This document shows positions 27,370-36,297 of a DNA stretch of 64,000 nucleotides, piece by piece. Source of the stretch: Pseudoalteromonas holothuriae (GTDB taxonomy: Bacteria; Pseudomonadota; Gammaproteobacteria; Enterobacterales; Alteromonadaceae); NCBI RefSeq assembly GCF_945859825.1, contig NZ_CAMAPC010000008.1:62001-126000 (forward strand), given 5' to 3'. Positions within the stretch are counted from its first letter, which is position 1. The number at the start of each line of letters is the position of its first letter. The notes beneath the pieces were generated by a model that saw nothing but the letters and a program-made list of their open reading frames with translations, did no database searches and was not told where the DNA came from. The position numbers were made by a program, and so were the translations under genes.

Positions 27370-28890
27370 ATGGACACTGAAATAGAACTGAAGTTTTTAC
27401 TTTCAGACAATGAATTTCCTCTGATCCCAGGACTCATTACGCAGTTTGCAAAAACAGTCATTAATAAACCTGCTAAAAACCTAAAAAATGCCTATTTTGA
27501 TACTCCCAGTCGAGAACTCCGTGCACTAGATATTGGTTTGCGTACAAGGTGCTGTGACGATACATGCGAACAAACTATAAAGTTAGCGGGAGAGGTTGTT
27601 GGTGGACTGCACCAACGTCCAGAATTTAATCTACCACTTGAGTCAGGTCGGCCGAACTTATTAGCATTTGACCCAAGCATTTGGCCTCATGGCATGCAAG
27701 TAGATGCAATTAACGACAACCTATTCCCGATCTTCAGTACGAATTTCATTCGCCGTACTTGGTTAATTGAAACAGAGCAAGGTAGTAAAATTGAAGTCGT
27801 TTTAGATAAAGGCGAAGTTGTTGCGCAGGGCCAAGTTGAAGCGATTTCTGAATTAGAGATTGAGCTTGTAGAAGGGCAGCGCAGTGATTTGTTTTTGTTA
27901 GCCGATCATCTTATCAATTTGTCAGGCATGCGCTTAGGCTTATATTCTAAGGCCGCAAGAGGGTACCGACTTGCAGATGACAAACCGCTAAAACCGAATA
28001 AAGTTATTGGTTTTGTGCCATTACAATTAGACGTGACACAAGAACAAGCTTTTGCCGCGGCCATCAATTATGGTATTCAATTCGTACAAAAACACGAGCA
28101 ATGCTACTTTGATAAGCCTAGTTTGAAAACACTTAAACGCGTTATTGATGGTATTACTCTTATTCGTCATAGCTTCAGATTATTTTCTGGGATAGTTGAT
28201 AAATCTTCAACTGAGCATTTACGTGGTGAATTAAAGTGGTTACTGAGTGAGTTAGAGTGGGTTGAAAATGCTATTCATTTGAAAACATATACCTCAAAAC
28301 GCCACGCTTATTATAAAAAAATAAATAATGCAGCTGAGCTTGCGCATGTTATAGATGATTTGAAAGATGTTCAGCCTACATCAACCGATATAGAAGATTT
28401 GTTCCATTGTGCTCGTTATAACCGACTTATTTTGGCATTAACACGCTGGTTGGTTGATAAAGGCTGGCGACAAAATTGGGATCAAGGGTCATTAAATGCT
28501 GCTCAAATGCCTTTGAGTGATGTTGCTCGTTCTATGTTTGATAGAGATTGGGAGGAGCTGCACGAGTTATTACCCGAAGGTAAAGTACTCACAAAAGAAC
28601 ACTACTTGCATTTACGATCTAGACTTGAAAATACCTTACTAAACGGTAACTGTCTTGGTGAGCTTTACGATAAAGAGTCAAGACAAGAGTTTAGAACACC
28701 CTGGGTTGATATTGTTTATGGTATTTATGAACTAGGTACGCTTTCTTATTTGACGCAATTATGCCAAGGACAAAATACCGAGGCTTTGGCTGAGATTCAA
28801 AGGTGGCTTGAGAAAAAAGCTGACTTTTTAGTTGGCGCGATGGAGCAAAGTCGTAGCGTTTCTTTTAAAGGCTTTCCCTATTGGCGTTAA
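27370..28890 (+). CDS. ygiF: Inorganic triphosphatase with CYTH and CHAD domains
   Basis: The N-terminal CYTH domain (about 1-205) opens with the metal-binding ExExK motif as EIELKF at 4-9, and hydrolyses tripolyphosphate in E. coli YgiF. The C-terminal CHAD domain (about 215-495) is a helical, histidine- and basic-rich domain linked to polyphosphate binding. The 506-residue length is normal for the fused form. The stop overlaps the TTG start of the START-domain gene by ten bases. Confidence 0.93.
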   Translation: MDTEIELKFLLSDNEFPLIPGLITQFAKTVINKPAKNLKNAYFDTPSRELRALDIGLRTRCCDDTCEQTIKLAGEVVGGLHQRPEFNLPLESGRPNLLAFDPSIWPHGMQVDAINDNLFPIFSTNFIRRTWLIETEQGSKIEVVLDKGEVVAQGQVEAISELEIELVEGQRSDLFLLADHLINLSGMRLGLYSKAARGYRLADDKPLKPNKVIGFVPLQLDVTQEQAFAAAINYGIQFVQKHEQCYFDKPSLKTLKRVIDGITLIRHSFRLFSGIVDKSSTEHLRGELKWLLSELEWVENAIHLKTYTSKRHAYYKKINNAAELAHVIDDLKDVQPTSTDIEDLFHCARYNRLILALTRWLVDKGWRQNWDQGSLNAAQMPLSDVARSMFDRDWEELHELLPEGKVLTKEHYLHLRSRLENTLLNGNCLGELYDKESRQEFRTPWVDIVYGIYELGTLSYLTQLCQGQNTEALAEIQRWLEKKADFLVGAMEQSRSVSFKGFPYWR

Positions 28891-29546
28891 ATGTTGCGTT
28901 CAGGTTTTTTGTTATTGCGCTAACAGCACTAAGTTTATCGCCATGTTTTGCATCACAGTGGCAAACATGGCACAAAACTTCTGATTTAGAGATTTCGTTT
29001 TTAACGCATGAAAGTGGTATTAACTATATAGAAGTAAATGCACGCTTTCACGGAGTAACCGTGAATGCATTGCTTAATGTTCTGGATGATACCGATAATG
29101 CGCCAAAATGGCTTAGTCGTAGTCGCTCTGTCGAAGCTATTGCCCGCCCTACATCGGCACAAGCAATAGTTTACACTTATTTTGATTCACCTTGGCCTGT
29201 TCGTGATAGAGATATGCTCACCCATTCTTGCTTATCGCAACTGAGTGAAATGCAATATCGGTTAGATATTGTGAGTACACAAAGATACCACGTTCCAAAA
29301 AGTAACGCGTTACGTATATCTCCAGTTAAGGGTTTTTGGTTGCTAACGCAAACGCCAACGGAGCTGAAGGTGAAACACCAAATTTATGCAAACCCAAATG
29401 GCTCACTACCTCATTGGTTAATTAACAGTACTGCCTTGAAAAGTATTCGTAGCAGCTTTAAAGCGCTAAAAACTGTGCTTCAAAACCCAAAATATCATGG
29501 ATTAGAGAGCTATTTTGTCGCTGGAGATTGTGATGATTTTAGTTAA
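28881..29546 (+). CDS. START-domain lipid-binding protein, exported
   Basis: A 221-residue protein with a signal peptide (FVIALTALSLSPCFA, about 10-24) and a START domain: VNALLNVLDDTDNAPKW, then YTYFDSPWPVRDRDML. START domains bind lipids or other hydrophobic ligands in a deep cavity, but the bacterial members are poorly known. TTG 28881 is the only reasonable start in this frame, since an ATG ten bases later is out of frame. It overlaps ygiF by ten bases, so it is translated from the same message. Confidence 0.85.
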   Translation: MALNVAFRFFVIALTALSLSPCFASQWQTWHKTSDLEISFLTHESGINYIEVNARFHGVTVNALLNVLDDTDNAPKWLSRSRSVEAIARPTSAQAIVYTYFDSPWPVRDRDMLTHSCLSQLSEMQYRLDIVSTQRYHVPKSNALRISPVKGFWLLTQTPTELKVKHQIYANPNGSLPHWLINSTALKSIRSSFKALKTVLQNPKYHGLESYFVAGDCDDFS

Positions 29547-29573
29547 TATGAAATGAGGTAAAACAATTTGTCT

Positions 29574-29609
29574 AGCTGCAATAATTTGGTTATATTGCAG
29601 CTCTCTTTT
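29574..29609 (+). terminator. Terminator-like hairpin after the START gene
   Basis: AGCTGCAATA (29574-29583) pairs with TATTGCAGCT (29593-29602) around nine bases, followed by CTCTTTTA. It closes the ygiF operon and is the first of two hairpins before the EamA gene. Confidence 0.65.
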
Positions 29610-29628
29610 ACGCTTAACTGCGCCACGG

Positions 29629-29649
29629 GACACCATTGCTTATGGTGTC
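29629..29649 (+). promoter_or_regulatory. Second hairpin in the leader of the EamA gene
   Basis: GACACCAT (29629-29636) pairs with ATGGTGTC (29642-29649) around a five-base loop, 26 bases before the ATG. It is followed by CTATTTGTG, not a T run. It could be a leader regulatory hairpin; I recognise no known riboswitch. Confidence 0.4.
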
Positions 29650-29675
29650 TATTTGTGTGATATGCAAGGACCGTT

Positions 29676-30590
29676 ATGACCACCTATGCCCAAGCCGAAA
29701 GCACCAATGAATCACCATTGATTTTTATACTTATTGTAGCCATGTTGTTGTGGGGGGCAAGTTGGATTTCAGGCAAACTCATTGCCGATTTGGCACCTGC
29801 GTCTGTTACTGTATTTTATCGATTAGCAATCGCAACGATTGGCATGCTGCCAATTCTTTGGTTGGTCCATCGTTTTAAAGTCGTTAAGCTGCGCTTTTCT
29901 CGTAAGGCTTTATTGTGGTCAATACCTGCAGGCATTCTTTTAGCGCTTTACAATCAGCTGTTTTTTTTAGGTTTGCATGATGGTTTGCCTGGAAAAGGTG
30001 GCATGTTGGTCACAACTACCAACCCAGTGTTTACATTTTTATTGACCACGTTGATTTTTAGGCAAAAAATAGCATTTTTGCAAGCCGTGGGCCTTGCTCT
30101 AGGTTTAACGGGTGGCTTGTTCATGATTGAAGTTTGGCGTTTTGATTATGACCAATTGCTAGCAACAGGTAATGCATTTTTTATTATGGCGGCGTTGACG
30201 TGGGCATTTTTAGCGTTAGTCAGTCAGCAAGGTACGCGATTTGCGGACTTTTTGCTATTTAGCACTTTGATGTATGCCTGTGCAAGTGTAGTGAGCTATG
30301 GAATTGCCTATGAGCACTCGCCTTTGAGTACGATGAGCCAGTATTCAGCCTTTTACTGGCAGCATATGTTATTTTTATCTGTGGTGGTGGTGAGCATTGC
30401 TACCAGTGTGTACTTTTTGGCTAATCAGCAACTAGGCGCTAGTCGTTCAAGTTCATTCATTTTTGTGGTACCAGCATCGGCTATGGGCTTATCAGCATGG
30501 TACTTTTCTGAACCTCTCTCTTTGCCTGTTGGTTTTGGTGGACTACTTGCTCTTGCTGCTGTGTACTTAATCAATAGCAAGCGAGTGTAA
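29676..30590 (+). CDS. EamA-family (DMT) transporter
   Basis: An inner-membrane carrier of the drug/metabolite transporter superfamily with about ten helices in two EamA repeats (roughly 14-145 and 160-300). Marks are LLWGASWISGKLIADLAPASV at the start of repeat one and a repeat-two end of the type SLPVGFGGLLALAAVYLIN. Members export amino acids, metabolites or drugs, and the substrate cannot be told here. AAGGA before ATG 29676 is a good ribosome binding site. Neighbours give no clue to the substrate. Confidence 0.88.
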   Translation: MTTYAQAESTNESPLIFILIVAMLLWGASWISGKLIADLAPASVTVFYRLAIATIGMLPILWLVHRFKVVKLRFSRKALLWSIPAGILLALYNQLFFLGLHDGLPGKGGMLVTTTNPVFTFLLTTLIFRQKIAFLQAVGLALGLTGGLFMIEVWRFDYDQLLATGNAFFIMAALTWAFLALVSQQGTRFADFLLFSTLMYACASVVSYGIAYEHSPLSTMSQYSAFYWQHMLFLSVVVVSIATSVYFLANQQLGASRSSSFIFVVPASAMGLSAWYFSEPLSLPVGFGGLLALAAVYLINSKRV

Positions 30591-30702
30591 TGACTTTTGT
30601 TAGCCAAGCGTTGTAACGCTTTGTAATATGATATTTAGTGAAAAGCGATAATACTTAGGAAGCTTACATGCAATTATAGATATCATATAAGGAAACATAA
30701 GT

Positions 30703-32541
30703 ATGCAAAGTGAACAAGCACAAATAAGTGATGTGGTCGTTGGTTTAACAGAACAATTGACTCAAAGAGCTTCACAGAATACGCCAGACCCGCATAATCA
30801 ACGCCGAGAAGTGCAGGCTGTATTTGCAGATACGTTCAATAATTTTAAATTGTTCTATCAAGCCGCATTAGAAAGTGGTTTTTGCAAAGCACGGTTATTG
30901 AGCCAAACGAGTAATGGTTTAAGTGATGTTCCGGGGCTCAATAATTATCAAACTGAAGCGATGATATTTAATACGCGATTTGGTCAGCAGCCGTTTACCA
31001 TTGCATTATGCGAGTCAACGTTAGAAGTACAGTTAATTTATAAACTTGCCATAAAATATAATTTGCCTATTCGGGTGCGCTCTGGTGGCCATGATCATGA
31101 AGGGGAGTGCAGCGGTAACCATACTATTTTAATTGATACCAGCCGTATTAAGCATTTTAGTTACGATGACTCTTCAGAGGTCGCCTGCATTGGTGCCGGA
31201 TATCGCTTTTACCAGCTTACGCCAAAACTTGCTGAACAAGGCCGTATGATAGCGCATGGTACCTGCGCAACCGTGGGACTCACTGGGTTTATTCAAGGTG
31301 GTGGTTGGGGACCATGGACTCGTAAATACGGAATGTGTTGTGAATACTTGGTTGGTGCTACTGTGGTGCTTGGAAATGGCGAAGTGCTTGAAGTATACGA
31401 TAATCGCAGTGAAAATAATGGTAAAGAGACACCCGAAAGTGAAATTTTATGGGCGCTTAGAGGTGGCGGCGGTATGAGTTGGGGGATTATTACTGAATTA
31501 AGAGTAAAAACGTTTGAACTGCCTGATGAAATACACCGTTTTGAAGTAAGTTGGAATCAATTAGAAAAAAATGCCTCAGATGAATATGTGCCGCAAAAGC
31601 AACGTCCAACGATTGAAGTGTTAAAAGCGTGGGAGGCATCGATAGAGTCAAAATGTACTGCCGATTTGTTGGGTACAAACTTGAAAGTTAATGCGATTGC
31701 TAAAGAAGATAAAAATACTAAAGAAGATTACCAAAAATTATATCACCCCTGCACAATGTATGGTTATTGGCAAGGTACTGAAAAAGACATGAAGCAGTAC
31801 ATTGATGATACGTTTGGTAATATCGGTAAAAATACCCCAAAGCCAACAGTTACCTGCACAAAAGTGGGTGGAAAGGTTAAGCAAGCAGCTGGCATGGCGT
31901 CAGGCCAAAAATATCATTATGACCACGCTTTACTCAGTAATTGGGCAAGAGAAAGCATTGCCGATCAAAATGTGCCATTACACTCCCTTTTACAGATGCA
32001 AAAACAGGCATTTAAGCCTGATTATGATGCACCTGCACCTCATAAAATCACTTCTAAATTAGTTGAAGAAGATGGCTTAAGCGAGGCCGGTTATGAGCAA
32101 TTATTAGATACCTTAACATCTCCTCTTATTCAACAAGAAAGTGCGAGTTTAGGATTGTTTAGCTATGTGACCTTAGGCGCTATTGTTGGCGATTTTTACC
32201 ATAACTTAAAAGAAAGTGAAACCGCGTTGGGGGTCTCATTTCCTTATCAGAAGAGTCTGTATACCATTCAATATCAAACTTGGTGGAATGAAGAAATAAA
32301 AAATAAGTTAGAGCTACAAAATAATCCAGTGTATGTAGATACTAACCGAGCGATGGATTGGATATCGGCTAGTCGAAGTGCTGAAATACAAGGGGCATAT
32401 GGCGCATTTATTAGCTTTAAAGATGCCTCGATTCCGACTCCTGTTTATTTCCAGCAAAGCTATAATCGATTGGTTAAGATAAAAAAAACCTATATCAAAG
32501 ATGATTATAATCATCTTCGTACCAGAAAAACTATTATCTAA
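30703..32541 (+). CDS. Berberine-bridge-type FAD oxidase (FAD_binding_4 and BBE domains)
   Basis: A PCMH-type FAD-binding domain covers about 85-275 (RVRSGGHDHEG, then IGAGYRFYQLTPKLAEQG). H130 in RSGGHDHEG and C188 in HGTCATVGLTGFIQGGGWG fall where the bicovalently bound flavin attaches in berberine-bridge enzymes. The C-terminus (about 575-612, QQSYNRLVKIKKTY) fits the BBE motif. At 612 residues it is larger than the usual 450-550, with about 90 extra N-terminal residues and an insert around 290-420. No signal peptide is seen. Members oxidise sugars, alcohols or alkaloid-like compounds with oxygen. The substrate is unknown. Confidence 0.85.
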   Translation: MQSEQAQISDVVVGLTEQLTQRASQNTPDPHNQRREVQAVFADTFNNFKLFYQAALESGFCKARLLSQTSNGLSDVPGLNNYQTEAMIFNTRFGQQPFTIALCESTLEVQLIYKLAIKYNLPIRVRSGGHDHEGECSGNHTILIDTSRIKHFSYDDSSEVACIGAGYRFYQLTPKLAEQGRMIAHGTCATVGLTGFIQGGGWGPWTRKYGMCCEYLVGATVVLGNGEVLEVYDNRSENNGKETPESEILWALRGGGGMSWGIITELRVKTFELPDEIHRFEVSWNQLEKNASDEYVPQKQRPTIEVLKAWEASIESKCTADLLGTNLKVNAIAKEDKNTKEDYQKLYHPCTMYGYWQGTEKDMKQYIDDTFGNIGKNTPKPTVTCTKVGGKVKQAAGMASGQKYHYDHALLSNWARESIADQNVPLHSLLQMQKQAFKPDYDAPAPHKITSKLVEEDGLSEAGYEQLLDTLTSPLIQQESASLGLFSYVTLGAIVGDFYHNLKESETALGVSFPYQKSLYTIQYQTWWNEEIKNKLELQNNPVYVDTNRAMDWISASRSAEIQGAYGAFISFKDASIPTPVYFQQSYNRLVKIKKTYIKDDYNHLRTRKTII

Positions 32542-32550
32542 CTTGTCATG

Positions 32551-32575
32551 GCCGCATAGTAAAAAATTATGCGGC
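32551..32575. terminator. Hairpin between the oxidase and the hydroxylase gene
   Basis: GCCGCATA (32551-32558) pairs with TATGCGGC (32568-32575) around nine bases. It lies ten bases after the oxidase stop and three before the convergent hydroxylase gene's stop. The flanking sequence is only moderately T-rich, so strength is uncertain. Confidence 0.55.
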
Positions 32576-32577
32576 TA

Positions 32578-33396
32578 TTATTGTTTCAGTGTGTTTGGTT
32601 TACCGATTAGTATTATTAGCTTTTTATACCATGTAGGCTGTGCTTTTAAATTTTTATACAAAACCTTCCATGGTGTGATCAGCACATCATAAAATGAGAC
32701 GGTATAAGTTCGCTCTGTGACACCATATATTGGCTGCTCCGATGGCACCGGCTCAGCGAAGGTGCCAAATAGCTTATCCCAAATAATGAGTATGCCAGCA
32801 AAATTCTTATCGATGTAGGGCCCGTTTGTGGCATGGTGTAAACAATGGTGTTCAGGCGTGTTAAATAGCATAGCAAAGTATTTAAGGCGTGGTGCTTGCT
32901 CTGTATGAACAAAAAATTGATAAGCAAGGTTAAGTGCAACAATCGTAAATACCAGTTTGGGTGGGTAGCCTAAAACCACTAAAGGTAGCCAAAACAGCCA
33001 CATACCCACTAAAGGGTAAAATAAGCTTTGTCGCATAGCCGTAGAGAAGTTCATATTTAGCGAGCTGTGATGCACGATATGTGCACACCAAAGCCAATTA
33101 CAGAAATGGCTGGCACGATGAAACCAATAGTATAAAAAGTCTTGAATAATAAACGCTAAAATGATGCTCCATACGTTTAACTCAAAGTAAAATAACGCGT
33201 AATTATTATATAACCACTCAAATAAAGGCATCAGTAGTAATAATGCAAGTAAATCAGTTGTTTGATGCGATAACGCTAGGCCAGCATTAAGTACAAATTC
33301 TTTAAAAGTATAGCTGTCTTTGGTTTTGCGATATTCAATCAAGATAGCGATAGCAAATAATGGACTTAATGCGAGTAAGATAAACTCAGCATTCAT
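32578..33396 (-). CDS. Fatty-acid hydroxylase / sterol desaturase family protein
   Basis: A 272-residue membrane di-iron enzyme. The histidine clusters are FHRASH, AHIVHHSS and EHHCLHHATN, which fit the HxxxH, HxxHH and HxxHH pattern of the family. Four hydrophobic segments surround them. Such enzymes hydroxylate or desaturate alkyl chains of lipids using oxygen and an electron donor. Bacterial substrates include fatty acids, carotenoids and hopanoids, and I cannot choose. The start overlaps the upstream SRPBCC-like gene by 11 bases, so the two form an operon. Confidence 0.88.
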   Translation of the reverse strand: MNAEFILLALSPLFAIAILIEYRKTKDSYTFKEFVLNAGLALSHQTTDLLALLLLMPLFEWLYNNYALFYFELNVWSIILAFIIQDFLYYWFHRASHFCNWLWCAHIVHHSSLNMNFSTAMRQSLFYPLVGMWLFWLPLVVLGYPPKLVFTIVALNLAYQFFVHTEQAPRLKYFAMLFNTPEHHCLHHATNGPYIDKNFAGILIIWDKLFGTFAEPVPSEQPIYGVTERTYTVSFYDVLITPWKVLYKNLKAQPTWYKKLIILIGKPNTLKQ

Positions 33397-33793
33397 GGTA
33401 TAGCTTCCTTAGCCGCCTCGCAGCAAGGTTGAAGTCGACAAATATGACTAATTTAAGCAGCCAAGTTGGCAGCCAAGTGTTACTGAAACCAAAAATCTGA
33501 TATCTGATCTGTAAATTTGCGCAGGTGTAAATAAGTGAAATTTCACCATGGTGTTGTTTAACGGGCCCTTGGCCTTGTATTTGATAGCATAAACGCTGAG
33601 GACTTTGATGTGTAATCACTTCAACAAAGTTGTGACCGTGTAGGGTGACATGCCTTCGTGGTAAGCCATTTTGTGCAGGCAGTGGAGTAAATTCCCCCTT
33701 AAATATACGTGTTAATATTGAGCAGTCGGTGAGAGCCTCTAAGGTAAAGTGACTCGATTTTGGCAGTAAAATTAGGATATCAAGTAAGCGCAT
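33386..33793 (-). CDS. Small SRPBCC-like protein
   Basis: A 135-residue protein. The middle (NFVEVITHQSPQRLCYQIQG, then VKQHHGEISLIY) resembles the beta-sheet core of SRPBCC/polyketide-cyclase-like ligand-binding proteins, and a hydrophobic helix near 105-120 precedes a basic end. It lacks the usual first strand of the family, so it is either short or divergent. ATG 33793 is preferred, and TTG 33805 is in frame. It is cotranscribed with the hydroxylase gene and divergent from the AraC gene. The assignment rests on pattern only. Confidence 0.6.
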   Translation of the reverse strand: MRLLDILILLPKSSHFTLEALTDCSILTRIFKGEFTPLPAQNGLPRRHVTLHGHNFVEVITHQSPQRLCYQIQGQGPVKQHHGEISLIYTCANLQIRYQIFGFSNTWLPTWLLKLVIFVDFNLAARRLRKLYHEC

Positions 33794-33889
33794 AAACAAT
33801 GCCAATGAGTAAATAGTAGTACTAGCATATCGTTGTACAGCGAGGCATACTTGACTTTATGAGTCATATTTTTGTCTTTTCACGCCATT

Positions 33890-34825
33890 ATGTTTGATGT
33901 TTGTCGTCAGTATTGCCAAGTGTTGGCCGATTATTTGCCATCAGAGTGTATACACTTAACCCGGATCCCGATGCAGCAATACTTTTCTGCTCTTGAACGA
34001 GGTGCAGAAGCAAAAAAAGACCCTCTTTGGGGGTTTGAGCTAGGTAAGCAGATCACCAGTGCTCAATATGGCCTGCTTGGATATTTAGTTGAATCTTCAA
34101 GTACTTTGCAAGAAGCATTAGACGCTTTACTGGCTTTTGATAAAACAGTGGCTGATATTGGTGTTTGTCAATTTAGTATCGTGAACAATATCGCTTGTAT
34201 TACTTGGCAGCCTTATGAAAATAACCAGCATGCTATTTTACGTAATATGACGGCGTGGATTGCTATGGTTAGGCATATTACTGGCAAACCGCTTAGTGCG
34301 GACAGTATTGAGCTTAATGTGAATGTCAGCGAACCTGAACTACAGCGATTAACAACATGGTTTAGTTGTGAGATAAAAGGTAAAGCAGCTTGTAATGGGA
34401 TCTACTTTGACGCTGAGTTGCTAAGTCATCCTATATTAACGAAAAATGAATTTGTAAGTGCTAACTTATATCCCGCGATTCAAGATCTTCAGCGTACGTA
34501 TGAGAGCCCCTCGAACTGGCTGGGGCAATTGCAACCCACATTACATAGTTGTGACTTGCATGATATGTCTTTATTGCGCCTAGCTAAAGTCTTAGCAACA
34601 TCACCTCGTACATTGCAAAGACAATTAAAATCTCATGATTTAAGTTTTTCGCAATTAATAGAGCAAGAGCGCAAAAGGCGTTTTACACAATTTTGCTGTG
34701 TTCTAAACAAACAAGCTTTGAGTGAAAGACTGGGTTATTCAGAACAAGCGTCGCTTAATCGAGCAGTAAAGCGCTGGTATGGTATGTCGCCAAGTGAATA
34801 TATTAGAACAACAAACAGTCAGTAA
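33890..34825 (+). CDS. AraC-family transcriptional regulator
   Basis: About 311 residues. The N-terminal 190 residues match the arabinose-binding-like domain of the OruR/ArgR group of AraC regulators (FELGKQITSAQYGLLGYLVE). The C-terminal 100 residues carry two helix-turn-helices: MSLLRLAKVLATSPRTLQRQL and RLGYSEQASLNRAVKRWYGM. ATG 33890 is used; TTG 33872 would add six residues. It is divergent from the SRPBCC/hydroxylase pair over about 96 bases, so it probably controls that pair. Confidence 0.9.
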   Translation: MFDVCRQYCQVLADYLPSECIHLTRIPMQQYFSALERGAEAKKDPLWGFELGKQITSAQYGLLGYLVESSSTLQEALDALLAFDKTVADIGVCQFSIVNNIACITWQPYENNQHAILRNMTAWIAMVRHITGKPLSADSIELNVNVSEPELQRLTTWFSCEIKGKAACNGIYFDAELLSHPILTKNEFVSANLYPAIQDLQRTYESPSNWLGQLQPTLHSCDLHDMSLLRLAKVLATSPRTLQRQLKSHDLSFSQLIEQERKRRFTQFCCVLNKQALSERLGYSEQASLNRAVKRWYGMSPSEYIRTTNSQ

Positions 34826-34836
34826 TATTAGGAAAT

Positions 34837-34866
34837 AAAAAAGGTGCTTTAAGCACCTTTTTTATT
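34837..34866. terminator. Bidirectional terminator between the AraC gene and metK
   Basis: An A-rich tract with AAGGTGC pairs with GCACCTT and a T7 tract around TTTAA (34837-34863). It serves both convergent genes. Confidence 0.88.
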
Positions 34867-34880
34867 TAAAAACTTAATGC

Positions 34881-36032
34881 TTACAAGCCAGCAGACGCTT
34901 TTAATGCATCAGCTTTGTCTGTTTTTTCCCATGGGAACTCATCACGGCCGAAGTGACCATATGCAGCTGTTGGTTGATAAATAGGACGCTCAAGGTCAAG
35001 CATAGTTAAGATGCCGTATGGGCGTAGGTCGAAGTGCTCGCGGATGATTTCAATTAAACGTGCTTCTTCTAATTTACCTGTGCCAAATGTTTCAACGCTG
35101 ATAGATGTTGGCTCAGCAACACCGATTGCATAAGAAACTTGTATTTCACACTTATCTGCAAGCCCAGCTGCAACGACATTTTTAGCAACATAACGTGCTG
35201 CATATGCCGCTGAGCGGTCTACTTTAGATGGATCTTTACCAGAGAATGCCCCACCACCGTGTCGAGCCATACCACCGTAGGTGTCTACGATAATCTTACG
35301 GCCAGTTAGGCCACAGTCACCCATTGGGCCACCGATAACAAAGCGGCCAGTCGGGTTAATGAAAAACTTGGTTGCTTGAGTGATAAGCTCAGCAGGAAGA
35401 ACCGGCTTGATAATGGTTTCCATTACTGCTTCAACCAAATCATCTTGAGAAATTGAATCACAATGTTGAGTTGATAATACCACAGCATCGATACCCACCG
35501 CTTTACCATTTTCGTAGGCAAAAGTTACCTGCGATTTAGCATCAGGGCGTAACCAGCTTAGCTCGCCACTTTTGCGTACTTGCGCTTGGCGTTGAACTAG
35601 GCGGTGTGAGTAAGTAATGGGTGCAGGCATTAGCACGTCAGTTTCATTACATGCATAACCAAACATTAGACCTTGGTCACCAGCGCCTTGCTCTTCAGCG
35701 CGCGCACGGTCAACACCTTGGTTAATATCAGGTGATTGTTTACCAATGGTGTTTAAAATAGCGCATGAATCGGCATCAAAGCCCATATCTGAATGTGTGT
35801 AACCAATTTCACGTACAGTTTTACGTGTTAGCTCTTCAATATCTACCCAAGCACTTGTGGTTACTTCACCACCGACCATAACCATACCGGTTTTAACGTA
35901 AGTTTCACACGCAACACGTGCTTTTGGGTCTTGCTCTAAAATTGCATCAAGTACCGCATCAGAAATTTGATCGGCGATTTTATCCGGATGACCTTCAGAA
36001 ACAGACTCAGAAGTAAATAAATGTTTTGCCAT
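34881..36032 (-). CDS. metK: S-adenosylmethionine synthase
   Basis: Makes S-adenosylmethionine from methionine and ATP in the cytoplasm. Family motifs are [15 protein letters not shown] at the N-terminus, [12 protein letters not shown] and [19 protein letters not shown]. From ATG 36032 the protein is [11 protein letters not shown] and 383 residues, as in E. coli; a start at 36047 is less likely. A perfect MetJ half-array unit lies about 110 bases upstream. The divergent neighbour is tkt, as in several gammaproteobacteria. Confidence 0.98.
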   Translation of the reverse strand: MAKHLFTSESVSEGHPDKIADQISDAVLDAILEQDPKARVACETYVKTGMVMVGGEVTTSAWVDIEELTRKTVREIGYTHSDMGFDADSCAILNTIGKQSPDINQGVDRARAEEQGAGDQGLMFGYACNETDVLMPAPITYSHRLVQRQAQVRKSGELSWLRPDAKSQVTFAYENGKAVGIDAVVLSTQHCDSISQDDLVEAVMETIIKPVLPAELITQATKFFINPTGRFVIGGPMGDCGLTGRKIIVDTYGGMARHGGGAFSGKDPSKVDRSAAYAARYVAKNVVAAGLADKCEIQVSYAIGVAEPTSISVETFGTGKLEEARLIEIIREHFDLRPYGILTMLDLERPIYQPTAAYGHFGRDEFPWEKTDKADALKASAGL

Positions 36033-36133
36033 TGTATTTATGCTCACAAATATTGCGCTTCACAAACTACGGGAATAGCGCTAAAAATTAAAGAAAGTAT
36101 ATTAACTAAAACTGTAGCATATTCATAGCTTTT

Positions 36134-36158
36134 TTACGCCTAGACGTCTAAAACGGTT
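36134..36158 (-). promoter_or_regulatory. MetJ operator (met box) upstream of metK
   Basis: AGACGTCT at 36142-36149 is the exact eight-base met-box consensus. The neighbouring octamers TTACGCCT (36134-36141) and, with one base offset, AAACGGTT (36151-36158) each match five of eight positions. MetJ binds two or more adjacent boxes. This fits repression of metK by MetJ with S-adenosylmethionine. Confidence 0.75.
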
Positions 36159-36297
36159 TAATCGCTTCACAAGGCTTTAAAAACTGGGCTTTGAACCATG
36201 TTTTATTGGAATTACCATTGCAGTTTAGAGTGAAAATAAGTAAGAATGGGCACTTTCAAGACCCGCGCACAAATAAATTTTAAAGGTAGGAGAATTC

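Noticed and set aside
30605-30622. Small hairpin AAGCGTT-GT-AACGCTT after the EamA gene
   Set aside because: The two-base loop and missing T tract make it a poor terminator, though it may add to transcript folding.
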